NCBI RefSeq assembly: GCF_009669305.1
Contig: NZ_SADB01000001.1
Span: 1-64,000, forward strand
Reading direction: 5' to 3'
Length of the DNA stretch: 64,000 bases
From: Ancylomarina sp. 16SWW S1-10-2
GTDB lineage: Bacteria > Bacteroidota > Bacteroidia > Bacteroidales > Marinifilaceae
Below are positions 36,390-44,294 of this stretch, piece after piece. A program made the translations under genes and the position numbers. How positions within the stretch are numbered: the first letter of the stretch is position 1; every line of letters begins with the position of its first letter. The notes beneath the pieces were generated by a model, which saw nothing but the letters and a program-made list of their open reading frames with translations, searched no databases and was not told the DNA's origin.

Positions 36390-37901
36390 CTAAGATCGCA
36401 ATTTTCTCCAAGCACAAGGCAAATAATTCACAATGTCACTTGCAATTAAAGCATCTTGCCCAAGTTCCTCAGCTGCCAAATCGCCAGCTAGTCCATGAAT
36501 ATAAACACCAATAAGAGCTGCGTGTATAGAGGAGTATCCTTGCGCCAACAAAGATAATATTATTCCTGTTAGTACATCACCACTTCCCGCAGTTGCCATA
36601 CCTGGATTTCCTGTTGGATTAAAATAACAACGTCCATTCTCATCTGTTATTGTAGTAAAAGCACCTTTTAATACCATAACTAGAGATTGATCTCTAGAAA
36701 AAGCTCTTTGTTTCTCATTTCTATCAAAAGCTCCCTTACTCTTCCCGAGCATTCTTTCAAACTCTTTCATATGAGGCGTAAGAACAGTGCCTTGCGGTAA
36801 ATTTTTCTTCATTTCGGCATGAGCGCCTAAAATATTAAGTGCATCAGCATCCAAAACCAAAGGTTTATCACATTCTTTTAGTAACTCTTCCATGGCTTTA
36901 ACCGAATTACATTTTGTGTCGAGCCCTGGTCCAATGCCTATTGCTTCAAAATTTGCCAAATCTGGATATTCCGTAAAAATAAGATCTGACCGATCCATAT
37001 TCACCATCGCTTCAGGAACAGCGGTTTGCATAATATCATATCCCAAACGAGGAATATGCGTACTCAATAAACCAACACCTGAGCGCAAGCAAGCTTTCGA
37101 TGCCAAAATTGCAGCACCCATTTTCCCATAACTGCCACTAATTAACAAAGCATGACCATAACTTCCCTTATGACTAAAGCGAGAACGAGTCTTAAGTAAT
37201 CCTCTAATATATGATTCTTCAATAAATTGATAAGGGCTTTCTGTTTTATCAATCACTTCGGGATGTAAACCAATAGGCAAAACCTCCCAATCACCAACGC
37301 ACTCGGCATTTTCTGGAAAAAGAAAAGATAACTTGGGAAACTGAAAACTTAAAGTGAAATCGGCATGAATACAATTAGAAATATCATTTGCTGAATTATC
37401 TTCACCAAATAAACCAGACGGTATATCAATGGCAATCAATTTAGCCTTTGAATCATTAATCAATTTCACCAAATCTTTCACTAAACCACCTAGAGGTCTT
37501 GATAAACCTGAACCAAACAGAGCATCGATCACAAGACAATTTTCCGAAATAGTAGGAAAATCATCTCCATTAGTAATTTCAGAAATAGAAACGCCATCTA
37601 AACTTTTTAATCGATTAAGGTTTATCTGACAATCAGGAGATAATTCTTTACTAATCTTAATAAGGTAAACATCGACTTTAAACTTTGCCTCAACAAGCAT
37701 TCGTGCTAATGTTAAACCATCACCACCGTTATTTCCTGGACCAACAAAAATTTTGAAATTTTGCTGACGCGAATAGTGCTCACATATCCACCTAAAAAGT
37801 TTAGAAGCGGCTCTTTCCATTAAATCAATGGAAGCAATCGGCTCTTTTTGAATCGTATAAGCATCTATTTGGGTAATTTGTTTTGAACAGAAGATTTTCA
37901 T
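36390..37901 (-). CDS. nnr: Bifunctional NAD(P)HX epimerase / ADP-dependent dehydratase
   Basis: 503 aa. The N-terminal YjeF_N epimerase domain has GPGNNGGDGLTLARML (residues 54-69) and DALFGSGLSRPLGG. The C-terminal ribokinase-like dehydratase domain has SHKGSYGHALLISGSYGKMGAAILA, VLTPHMKEFERM and NPGMATAGSGDVLTGI. It repairs hydrated NADH/NADPH in the cytosol. Length and domain order are standard for the fused enzyme. The start ATG is unambiguous. Confidence 0.94.
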   Translation of the reverse strand: MKIFCSKQITQIDAYTIQKEPIASIDLMERAASKLFRWICEHYSRQQNFKIFVGPGNNGGDGLTLARMLVEAKFKVDVYLIKISKELSPDCQINLNRLKSLDGVSISEITNGDDFPTISENCLVIDALFGSGLSRPLGGLVKDLVKLINDSKAKLIAIDIPSGLFGEDNSANDISNCIHADFTLSFQFPKLSFLFPENAECVGDWEVLPIGLHPEVIDKTESPYQFIEESYIRGLLKTRSRFSHKGSYGHALLISGSYGKMGAAILASKACLRSGVGLLSTHIPRLGYDIMQTAVPEAMVNMDRSDLIFTEYPDLANFEAIGIGPGLDTKCNSVKAMEELLKECDKPLVLDADALNILGAHAEMKKNLPQGTVLTPHMKEFERMLGKSKGAFDRNEKQRAFSRDQSLVMVLKGAFTTITDENGRCYFNPTGNPGMATAGSGDVLTGIILSLLAQGYSSIHAALIGVYIHGLAGDLAAEELGQDALIASDIVNYLPCAWRKLRS

Positions 37902-38053
37902 ATCAAAAAAAAGATTTACAGTATTATAAAAGAAGATTTTTAGAAATCATCATCCCTCTTTCAAAGATAATAACTTTAAGCCTTACACCTTACGGAAACG
38001 ATTTAAATAATATCATAAAAATATAAATACAGCTTTACAACGCAATAATTTTA

Positions 38054-38061
38054 TATATTTG
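38054..38061 (+). promoter_or_regulatory. -7 box upstream of POT transporter
   Basis: TATATTTG, 50 nt before the start codon, fits TAnnTTTG. No clear -33 TTTG is present. Confidence 0.4.
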
Positions 38062-38111
38062 TCAATCGCAAAAAATGAATAAAAACTATTAATAATTAAA
38101 ACACACAACTT

Positions 38112-39632
38112 ATGTTTAAAGGACACCCTAAAGGTCTGATTCCTGCCGCCTTAGCTAATATGGGCGAGAGATTCGGATTCTATACCATGATGGCTATTTT
38201 GGTATTATTCTTACAAGCAAAATTTGGTCTTGATGAAACTACGTCAGGTATTATCTATGCTACATTTTACTCTTCTATTTATTTTCTTGCTATTGTAGGT
38301 GGTGTTATTGCTGATAAAACCAAGAACTACAAAGGAACTATCTTAGCTGGTTTGCTAATGATGGCATTTGGTTATTTACTAATTGCTATCCCAACTCCAA
38401 CTCCAGTTCCTAACATGACACTATACCTAGGAGCAACTTGTTTCGGTCTTGCAGTTATTGCTTTTGGTAATGGTCTTTTCAAAGGAAACTTACAGGCTTT
38501 AGTAGGTCAAATGTATGATAATCCTAAGTACGATAAAGTAAGAGATTCTGGTTTCTCTTTATTCTATATGTTTATCAACGTTGGTGGTATTTTTGCTCCA
38601 ATGATTGCTCCAACAATCAGAAGCTGGTGGTTAGAAAAAGCTGGTTTTAACTATGATGCCGCTCTACCTGAGCTTTGTCACGGACAATTAGCTGGTACTT
38701 TATCTGATACTGCTGCAGAGCGTTTTACTACTCTTGCAAACAATGCAACGATTAGTCCTGATGCTATAACAGATCTTACTGGATTTAGTAACAACTATTT
38801 AAATGTATTTAACGAAGGTTTCCATTTTGCTTTCGGTGTAGCAATTATTGCCATGTTGATTTCATTAGTTGTTTACCTTAAGAATAAAGTTAACTTTCCT
38901 GATCCTGCTGCAGCAGCTGAAGCTGCTAAGAATAACCCTGATGCAATTAAGATGGATCCTAAAGAGGTTAAACAAAGAATTTATGCTTTATTAGCTGTAT
39001 TCGGTGTTGTAATTTTCTTCTGGTTCTCTTTCCACCAAAATGGATTAACATTGACATATTTCGCAAGAGATTACACCCTTTTACATATTGGAAGTTTTGA
39101 GTTATATCCTGAGATTTTCCAATCTATGAATCCATTCTTTGTAGTTTTCTTAACTCCTGTTGTAGTGGGTATTTTCGGTTGGTTACGTAACCGTGGAATT
39201 GAGCCTTCAACTCCAAAAAAGATTGCAATCGGTATGTTTATCGCTGCATTAGCTTATGTATTAATGACTCTTGGTTCTTTAAATGTTCCAATGTTATCAT
39301 CTGTTAAAGAAATGGGTGGTCTTCCTGATATCGACAAAGTAACTCCATTCTTATTGATTGGTGCTTACTTCATCTTAACTGTAGCTGAATTATTCATTAG
39401 TCCTCTTGGAATTTCTTTCGTATCAAAAGTAGCTCCTCCTCAGTACCAAGGTCTAATGCAAGGTCTTTGGTTAGGAGCAACAGGTGCTGGTAACCAACTT
39501 CTTTTCTTAGGTGCTATGCTTTATGCTGGTGTACCTATCTGGCTAACTTGGACAGTATTTATTGTAGCTTGTTCAATCTCAATGTTTATCATGATTTTCA
39601 TGCTTAAGTGGTTAGAAAGAATTTCTGAATAA
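38112..39632 (+). CDS. Proton-dependent oligopeptide (POT/PTR2) transporter
   Basis: 506 aa with 12 or more membrane helices. The POT signature is at the start: ALANMGERFGFYTMMAILVLFL (the ERFGFY motif, here GERFGFY), then ADKTKNYKGTI. GNGLFKGNLQALVGQMY and DSGFSLFYMFINVGGIFAPMIA are the second family motif. It imports di- and tripeptides with protons across the inner membrane. With the secreted M28 peptidase and the amino-acid-to-acyl-CoA module it supports a peptide-using lifestyle (inference). Codon use shows marked smoothness (frequent T-ending codons), as in highly expressed genes. Confidence 0.93.
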   Translation: MFKGHPKGLIPAALANMGERFGFYTMMAILVLFLQAKFGLDETTSGIIYATFYSSIYFLAIVGGVIADKTKNYKGTILAGLLMMAFGYLLIAIPTPTPVPNMTLYLGATCFGLAVIAFGNGLFKGNLQALVGQMYDNPKYDKVRDSGFSLFYMFINVGGIFAPMIAPTIRSWWLEKAGFNYDAALPELCHGQLAGTLSDTAAERFTTLANNATISPDAITDLTGFSNNYLNVFNEGFHFAFGVAIIAMLISLVVYLKNKVNFPDPAAAAEAAKNNPDAIKMDPKEVKQRIYALLAVFGVVIFFWFSFHQNGLTLTYFARDYTLLHIGSFELYPEIFQSMNPFFVVFLTPVVVGIFGWLRNRGIEPSTPKKIAIGMFIAALAYVLMTLGSLNVPMLSSVKEMGGLPDIDKVTPFLLIGAYFILTVAELFISPLGISFVSKVAPPQYQGLMQGLWLGATGAGNQLLFLGAMLYAGVPIWLTWTVFIVACSISMFIMIFMLKWLERISE

Positions 39633-39656
39633 GAAATTCACCTATCATATATAATT

Positions 39657-39686
39657 AAAGGATGTCCCATGGGGCATCCTTTTTTT
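39657..39686 (+). terminator. Terminator after POT transporter
   Basis: AAAGGATGTCCC and GGGGCATCCTTT pair (one wobble), followed by T-run. Confidence 0.8.
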
Positions 39687-39758
39687 ATGCTCTATATTCT
39701 TATAAAGAATAACAATAATATTCGAAACAATATTTAAAGACAAAAAGGTATTTTATTA

Positions 39759-39766
39759 TACCTTTG
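39759..39766 (+). promoter_or_regulatory. -7 box upstream of DUF6787-hemF-hemH
   Basis: TACCTTTG matches TAnnTTTG, 38 nt before the DUF6787 start. Confidence 0.4.
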
Positions 39767-39804
39767 CGTGAATTTAAACCTGAAATTTATTAACAAGCGA
39801 AAAA

Positions 39805-40104
39805 ATGTTTCAAAAACTTAAAAACAGATGGCAGATCGAAAATAACTTTCAGCTATTCCTTATACTTCTTACTTTTTCACTAACAGGATCTCTTTCGGTA
39901 ATGATACGTCGTCCTGTTTTTGAATATTTAGGAATTGATGCAACAACCAGCCTTTGGGTAAAAATTCCAATGAGTATTTTAATTATTACACCAACCTACC
40001 AAGTTCTACTCGTTATTGTAGGTTCAATTCTTGGCCAATTTAAATTCTTTTGGGCTTTTGAAAAGAAAATGCTGAGTCGATTTCGCTTCAGCAGAAAAAA
40101 ATAA
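39805..40104 (+). CDS. DUF6787 family membrane protein
   Basis: 99 aa. It begins MFQKLKNRWQIENNFQLFLILLTFSLTGSLSVMIRRP. One hydrophobic segment is at about residues 16-32 and a second at 54-76 (SILIITPTYQVLLVIVGSILG). It ends in basic residues. The WxI...QLxLILxTFSxTGS pattern is typical of a small conserved Bacteroidota family often found beside heme biosynthesis genes. Function unknown; hemF follows after 47 nt. Confidence 0.75.
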   Translation: MFQKLKNRWQIENNFQLFLILLTFSLTGSLSVMIRRPVFEYLGIDATTSLWVKIPMSILIITPTYQVLLVIVGSILGQFKFFWAFEKKMLSRFRFSRKK

Positions 40105-40151
40105 TTAAAGGCAACTGGAAAGAAGACTAAACACCTTAACAACTCTCTCTA

Positions 40152-41051
40152 ATGACAAAAGAAGAAATAGCCGATCATTTTAGATCACTACAAGATACAA
40201 TTACTAAAACCATAGAAAACACCGATGATTTTGCCAAATTCAAGGAGGATAATTGGGCCCGTAAGGAAGGCGGTGGAGGTCGCTCTAGAGTGCTCGTAAA
40301 TGGAAGAATTATAGAAAAAGGTGGTGTAAATTTCTCAGCAGTTTTTGGAACTTTGCCAGATAAAATTAAAAAAAAGCTTGCTGTAAATAGTGATGATTTT
40401 TTTGCAACAGGCGTATCTCTTATTATGCATCCTGAAAATCCTCATGTACCTATTGTTCATATGAATGTAAGATACTTTGAGCTAAATGATGGAACATATT
40501 GGTTTGGAGGAGGCATAGATTTAACACCTATATATATTGACAAAAAAGAAGCTGCCAATTTTCATCAAGCACTTCAGGTAATTTGTGACAAATACAATCC
40601 AGATTTCTATACAAAATTTAAGGTGTGGGCCGATGATTATTTTTACTTAAGACATCGAAATGAAACAAGAGGAATAGGAGGTATTTTCTTCGATCACCTT
40701 AATGAATCTGAAAACTTATCAAAAGATGAACTATTTAATTTTGTAATAGAAATGGGTCAACTCTTTGCTCCTCTTTATTCAGAAATAATGAAGAAAAAAG
40801 CTAATAATCCCTACTCTGAACAAGAAAAAGATTGGCAATTGCATCGTAGAGGACGCTACGTAGAATTTAATCTTTTACAAGATAAAGGAACTCGATTTGG
40901 AATTGACACTAATGGACGTACAGAACCCATATTAGTGAGTATGCCCCCTGAAGTTAAATGGACCTATCAATACGAAATTGAGTCTAATTCTCCAGAAGCT
41001 AATACCCTAAACCAACTAAAAAAAGGAACAGATTGGCTTCAATACATATAG
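40152..41051 (+). CDS. hemF: Oxygen-dependent coproporphyrinogen III oxidase
   Basis: 299 aa. The HemF hallmarks are VPIVHMNVRYFELNDGTYWFGGGIDLTP, RNETRGIGGIFFDHL and RGRYVEFNLLQDKGTRFGI. The enzyme uses O2 to convert coproporphyrinogen III to protoporphyrinogen IX in the cytosol. It is followed 72 nt later by hemH. Oxygen dependence implies at least microaerobic heme synthesis. Confidence 0.95.
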   Translation: MTKEEIADHFRSLQDTITKTIENTDDFAKFKEDNWARKEGGGGRSRVLVNGRIIEKGGVNFSAVFGTLPDKIKKKLAVNSDDFFATGVSLIMHPENPHVPIVHMNVRYFELNDGTYWFGGGIDLTPIYIDKKEAANFHQALQVICDKYNPDFYTKFKVWADDYFYLRHRNETRGIGGIFFDHLNESENLSKDELFNFVIEMGQLFAPLYSEIMKKKANNPYSEQEKDWQLHRRGRYVEFNLLQDKGTRFGIDTNGRTEPILVSMPPEVKWTYQYEIESNSPEANTLNQLKKGTDWLQYI

Positions 41052-41123
41052 AGAATATTCTTGATTGTTGCGCGTTGTAGCATTTTTAAATACCTTCACG
41101 ATAGATCAACCTATATTAAGATA

Positions 41124-42137
41124 ATGAATAAAAAAACAACTGTTCTTCTCATCAATCTTGGAACACCCAAAAGTCCAAGTGTAAAAGATGTACGGTCATA
41201 TTTAAAAGAGTTTTTGAACGATAAGCGAGTTATTGATATACCATGGCTCATACGCAAAATATTAGTTAACCTTATTATTATTCCTTTTAGAACAAAAAAT
41301 TCTTCTAAAATTTACAAAAAGCTTTGGACTCCAGAAGGATCTCCCTTATTGATATATGGAGAAAGTGTTAAGAAAATGCTACAAGAGGAGTTGGGTAATG
41401 ACTATAAGGTGGAGTTGGCCATGCGATATAACGAACCTTCACTACCTAGCGTTCTAAGCAAAATTAAAGCCGAAATGCCTGAACGCTTAATCGTGTTCCC
41501 TATGTATCCACAATATGCTTCATCTTCTACAGGATCGACAATTGAAAGAGTGATGGAACTAATGAAATCGTGGGAAGTTATTCCTGAAGTTAATATCATC
41601 AATCAATTTTTTGAAGATCCAGATTACATCAATATTATTGCAAATAATGCACGAAAGCATAAGTTAGAAGAATTTGAACATTTTGTGTTTTCATTTCACG
41701 GTTTACCTATCAGACAAATAAACAAAGTACACCCTCAGCGAAATTGCAAAACCTGCGATTGTGATAAAAAATTCAATAGAGAAACAGACTATTATTGCTA
41801 CAAAGCCACTTGTTACGAAAATGCACGTTTAATTGCTGAAAAGCTTAATATCCCAAAAGAAAAATACACTGTTGGATTTCAATCTCGATTAGATAAAAAT
41901 TGGCTAGAGCCATTTGCCGATAAACTGATCGTTAAATTAGCAAAAGAAGGTAAGAAAAATATTATGGTATTCAGTCCAGCTTTTGTTGCTGACTGCCTAG
42001 AAACAACTGTTGAAATTGGTGGTGAGTTCACCGATTTGTTCAAAGAAAATAACGGAGAAAAACTCGTATTGGTTGAAAGTTTAAACAACAATCCTGCTTG
42101 GATTAAAACAATCAAAAAACTAGTCCTCAATCAGTAA
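41124..42137 (+). CDS. hemH: Ferrochelatase
   Basis: 337 aa from the ATG at 41124 (MNKKTTVLLINLGTPKSP). A TTG 63 nt upstream is in frame but the extension is not family-like. The chelatase motifs are FPMYPQYASSSTGSTIERV, VFSFHGLPIRQINKVHPQ (His of the active site) and VGFQSRLDKNWLEPF. The Cys-rich NCKTCDCDKKFNRETDYYCYKATC stretch could hold an iron-sulfur cluster but is not the classical C-terminal site. It inserts Fe2+ into protoporphyrin IX. It is part of the DUF6787-hemF-hemH unit. Confidence 0.94.
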   Translation: MNKKTTVLLINLGTPKSPSVKDVRSYLKEFLNDKRVIDIPWLIRKILVNLIIIPFRTKNSSKIYKKLWTPEGSPLLIYGESVKKMLQEELGNDYKVELAMRYNEPSLPSVLSKIKAEMPERLIVFPMYPQYASSSTGSTIERVMELMKSWEVIPEVNIINQFFEDPDYINIIANNARKHKLEEFEHFVFSFHGLPIRQINKVHPQRNCKTCDCDKKFNRETDYYCYKATCYENARLIAEKLNIPKEKYTVGFQSRLDKNWLEPFADKLIVKLAKEGKKNIMVFSPAFVADCLETTVEIGGEFTDLFKENNGEKLVLVESLNNNPAWIKTIKKLVLNQ

Positions 42138-42159
42138 AAGACAAATAAGTTTTCAAAAA

Positions 42160-42189
42160 AAAGGAGCTAATTATATAATCAGCTCCTTT
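42160..42189. terminator. Bidirectional terminator, hemH / DUF4494
   Basis: AAAGGAGCT and AGCTCCTTT with a 12-nt AT loop, A-run before and TTTA after, between convergent genes. Confidence 0.75.
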
Positions 42190-42211
42190 ACATATATTCA
42201 AATCAAAATCT

Positions 42212-42718
42212 TTACTCAAAATCAGATGTAGCTGATTCAAACTCAGACATCGGTTTTAAATTAGCAGGAATTTCTTCGTTCACATCATCTTTAAAAAATG
42301 GAAAAACATCTAAAATTGGACTTTCGGTAACTGAAGGTATTTCAAAAGGAACAAGCATATCACTTAATCCCTCTGTAAGAAACTCATACGCTTCTTTTAC
42401 ATTATTAGCCTCAACCAACATATAATTATTAGATTTTTTCTCCTTTCCTGATTCCTCATCAAGATTTACAAAAGATGTTTTTGCCTTAAACCATCTATCT
42501 CCATTTTCATTTGGAAACAATTCACTAATATTCGATTTACTAATGTTAGTTAAGATGAAATCACCATGAATCATTTTCTCTAACTCAGTATGAATACGAG
42601 CCTCTGCTTCTGTAAATGAAACAGCATCAACCAAATAAGGTTCACTTACTTTTTTCTCTTTTCCACTTTCATCAACCTTAACGTACTTTACTTTACATTC
42701 AAACCAGTTGTTAGTCAT
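42212..42718 (-). CDS. DUF4494 family protein
   Basis: 168 aa. There are two similar halves, each starting with WFxxKxxxVxxDExxGKEKK (WFECKVKYVKVDESGKEKK and WFKAKTSFVNLDEESGKEKK) followed by a YLV(D/E)A strand and an A-rich helix. It is therefore an internal duplication with a third C-terminal acidic region. DUF4494 is a small soluble Bacteroidota family of unknown role, sometimes annotated near RNA or ribosome genes. It is transcribed alone. Confidence 0.85.
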   Translation of the reverse strand: MTNNWFECKVKYVKVDESGKEKKVSEPYLVDAVSFTEAEARIHTELEKMIHGDFILTNISKSNISELFPNENGDRWFKAKTSFVNLDEESGKEKKSNNYMLVEANNVKEAYEFLTEGLSDMLVPFEIPSVTESPILDVFPFFKDDVNEEIPANLKPMSEFESATSDFE

Positions 42719-43085
42719 AGCATTGTATTTTTATATCGTTAGAAATTCTATATCATTTTTTTTAATAAACAGACAAAGATAGTGATTATCACAAGAAATA
42801 TTGGAAATTTTAAACGCATTAATTATTGTCCAAAAGTCACTTTAATTTTTGATTTATAACTATTCCATTCATCTTTATTACTAGTTTAAATCTTCCAACG
42901 AATCATGCCACAACCCTTTAAAGAAGGTATTATGCCCGATTTTTACATGAATAAAAGCAAACGAATAATTTTTTTATAAATAAATTTACAAACGTAACTC
43001 TCTAATAAAAAAGACACTAATTCGCCGAAAGAAATATTTCTAAATAAAATTCTCAATCATCCTTTTTTTTAAAAAGAAATGCTTC
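42719..43085. other. AT-rich gap upstream of tRNA-Met
   Basis: About 370 nt with no gene found. It holds the DUF4494 promoter (minus) and leads to the tRNA-Met promoter. Confidence 0.35.
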
Positions 43086-43093
43086 TATATTTG
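43086..43093 (+). promoter_or_regulatory. -7 box of tRNA-Met copy 1
   Basis: TATATTTG 18 nt upstream of the tRNA, matching TAnnTTTG. The same box precedes copy 2 at 43345-43352. Confidence 0.5.
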
Positions 43094-43111
43094 CAGCTCG
43101 ATAAGAAAAAC

Positions 43112-43185
43112 GGCGAGGTAGCTCAGTTGGTTAGAGCGCATGATTCATAATCATGAGGTCGGCGGTTCAACCCCGCCTCTCGCTA
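43112..43185 (+). tRNA. tRNA-Met (CAT), copy 1
   Basis: 74-nt cloverleaf. Anticodon loop TTCATAA gives CAT. The acceptor GGCGAGG pairs with TCTCGCT using G1-U72 and G7-U66 wobbles; discriminator A; no encoded CCA. The anticodon stem lacks the initiator GGG/CCC run, so this is elongator Met. A lysidine-modified Ile2 tRNA cannot be fully excluded. Confidence 0.88.
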
Positions 43186-43191
43186 CTAAAA

Positions 43192-43219
43192 AAGGCTTAG
43201 ATTTTCTAAGCCTTTTTTT
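43192..43219 (+). terminator. Terminator after tRNA-Met copy 1
   Basis: AAGGCTTAGA and TCTAAGCCTT with TTT loop and a T-run. Copy 2 has the identical hairpin. Confidence 0.85.
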
Positions 43220-43344
43220 TATTTATTTTCCCCAAAGAAATTAATATAAAGTTATAGAAGTCTATATTTCAGTGGGTTCAGAAAAGCTTATCATCTAATT
43301 TTCAAAAAATCAAAAAAAATATTTTTATAATTGAAAATAGACAC

Positions 43345-43352
43345 TATATTTG
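43345..43352 (+). promoter_or_regulatory. -7 box of tRNA-Met copy 2
   Basis: TATATTTG 17 nt upstream of the second tRNA-Met, same sequence as for copy 1. Confidence 0.5.
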
Positions 43353-43369
43353 CATCGCAATTGAGAAAC

Positions 43370-43443
43370 GGCGAGGTAGCTCAGTTGGTTAGAGCGCATG
43401 ATTCATAATCATGAGGTCGGCGGTTCAACCCCGCCTCTCGCTA
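43370..43443 (+). tRNA. tRNA-Met (CAT), copy 2
   Basis: Identical to copy 1 over the whole tRNA and onward through the terminator, so it is a unit duplication of tRNA plus terminator at 258-nt spacing. Confidence 0.88.
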
Positions 43444-43449
43444 CTAAAA

Positions 43450-43478
43450 AAGGCTTAGATTTTCTAAGCCTTTTTTTT
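43450..43478 (+). terminator. Terminator after tRNA-Met copy 2
   Basis: Identical hairpin to the one after copy 1 (AGGCTTAGA/TCTAAGCCT) with T-run. Confidence 0.85.
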
Positions 43479-43762
43479 ATGCCTTTTTCTCAGAATCTTT
43501 TCAAATTACACTTAAAAGAAGTATAAGCTGCTGATTATAATTATTTTTTATATATCTTATACAAAATAAAGCTAGTAATGAGGCTATTCCCAAAGTTTTA
43601 CACTCAAAACTAGAATAAATAATAAAATATAATTTAGTTAAGTATTATTTACTATTTTTGAGCTCGAACCCAAAAATGGCATAATAGAACCATTATATTA
43701 CAAACTAGTCAGCTATAGATTATAGAACTAGAAATATTTCACCCTTCAAAAGAAAAGAAAAT
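43479..43762. other. AT-rich gap upstream of START-like gene
   Basis: No gene seen. A TATTTTTG (TAnnTTTG) box at 43653-43660 is a candidate promoter, though about 100 nt from the start codon. Confidence 0.35.
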
Positions 43763-44137
43763 ATGACAAAATACGATTTAGAATATGTCTTTCATGCCTC
43801 TCAAAAGGTATTATTTGAACGTTTAAGTACTTCAAGTGGATTGTCTGAATGGTTTGCTGATGATGTAAATCAAAAAAATAACATCTTCACTTTCGAATGG
43901 GACGGTTCTAAGCAAGAAGCAAAAATGATTTACAAAAAAGATAATCAAGTTGTGAGATTCCATTGGCTAGATAGTGAAGATGAAAATAGCTATTTTGAAT
44001 TTCGATTTGAAGTTGATGCTTTAACAAACGATTTATCTTTGATTATTACCGATTTTGCGGATGAAGACGAGATTGATGAAAATATAGAACTTTGGGATTC
44101 TCAAATCTCTGAATTAAAACACCTATTGGGTGCATAA
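43763..44137 (+). CDS. START-like domain protein (SRPBCC fold)
   Basis: 124 aa. It begins KYDLEYVFHASQKVLFERLSTSSGLSEWFADDVN and continues FTFEWDGSKQEAKMI and VRFHWLDSEDENSYFEFRFEVD, ending with a helix EIDENIELWDSQISELKHLLGA. This is the helix-grip pattern of AHSA1/START-like proteins and the Bacteroidota 'START-like domain' family. Ligand is unknown; soluble. A terminator follows, separating it from the LptF/G gene. Confidence 0.85.
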   Translation: MTKYDLEYVFHASQKVLFERLSTSSGLSEWFADDVNQKNNIFTFEWDGSKQEAKMIYKKDNQVVRFHWLDSEDENSYFEFRFEVDALTNDLSLIITDFADEDEIDENIELWDSQISELKHLLGA

Positions 44138-44190
44138 TTTTTAACATTCAAAAATACATATTCCTGATAAAATACTTTATTTTTGTAAGT

Positions 44191-44227
44191 AACAAGACCA
44201 GATTCATTTTAACTGGTCTTGTTTTTG
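44191..44227 (+). terminator. Terminator after START-like gene
   Basis: AACAAGACCAG and CTGGTCTTGTT form an 11-bp stem with 11-nt loop and TTTT tail. A TATTTTTG box at 44178-44185 overlaps just before it and could start the next transcript. Confidence 0.75.
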
Positions 44228-44294
44228 CATTATAAAATAAGCTTGTAATAAGTGAATCAAACTTGTTGGGCACTTATTCTTGAATACCATATCC

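Noticed and set aside
41061-41123. N-terminal extension of ferrochelatase from a TTG
   Set aside because: The extra residues do not resemble the family, and an ATG followed by the conserved LLINLGTP start lies at 41124.
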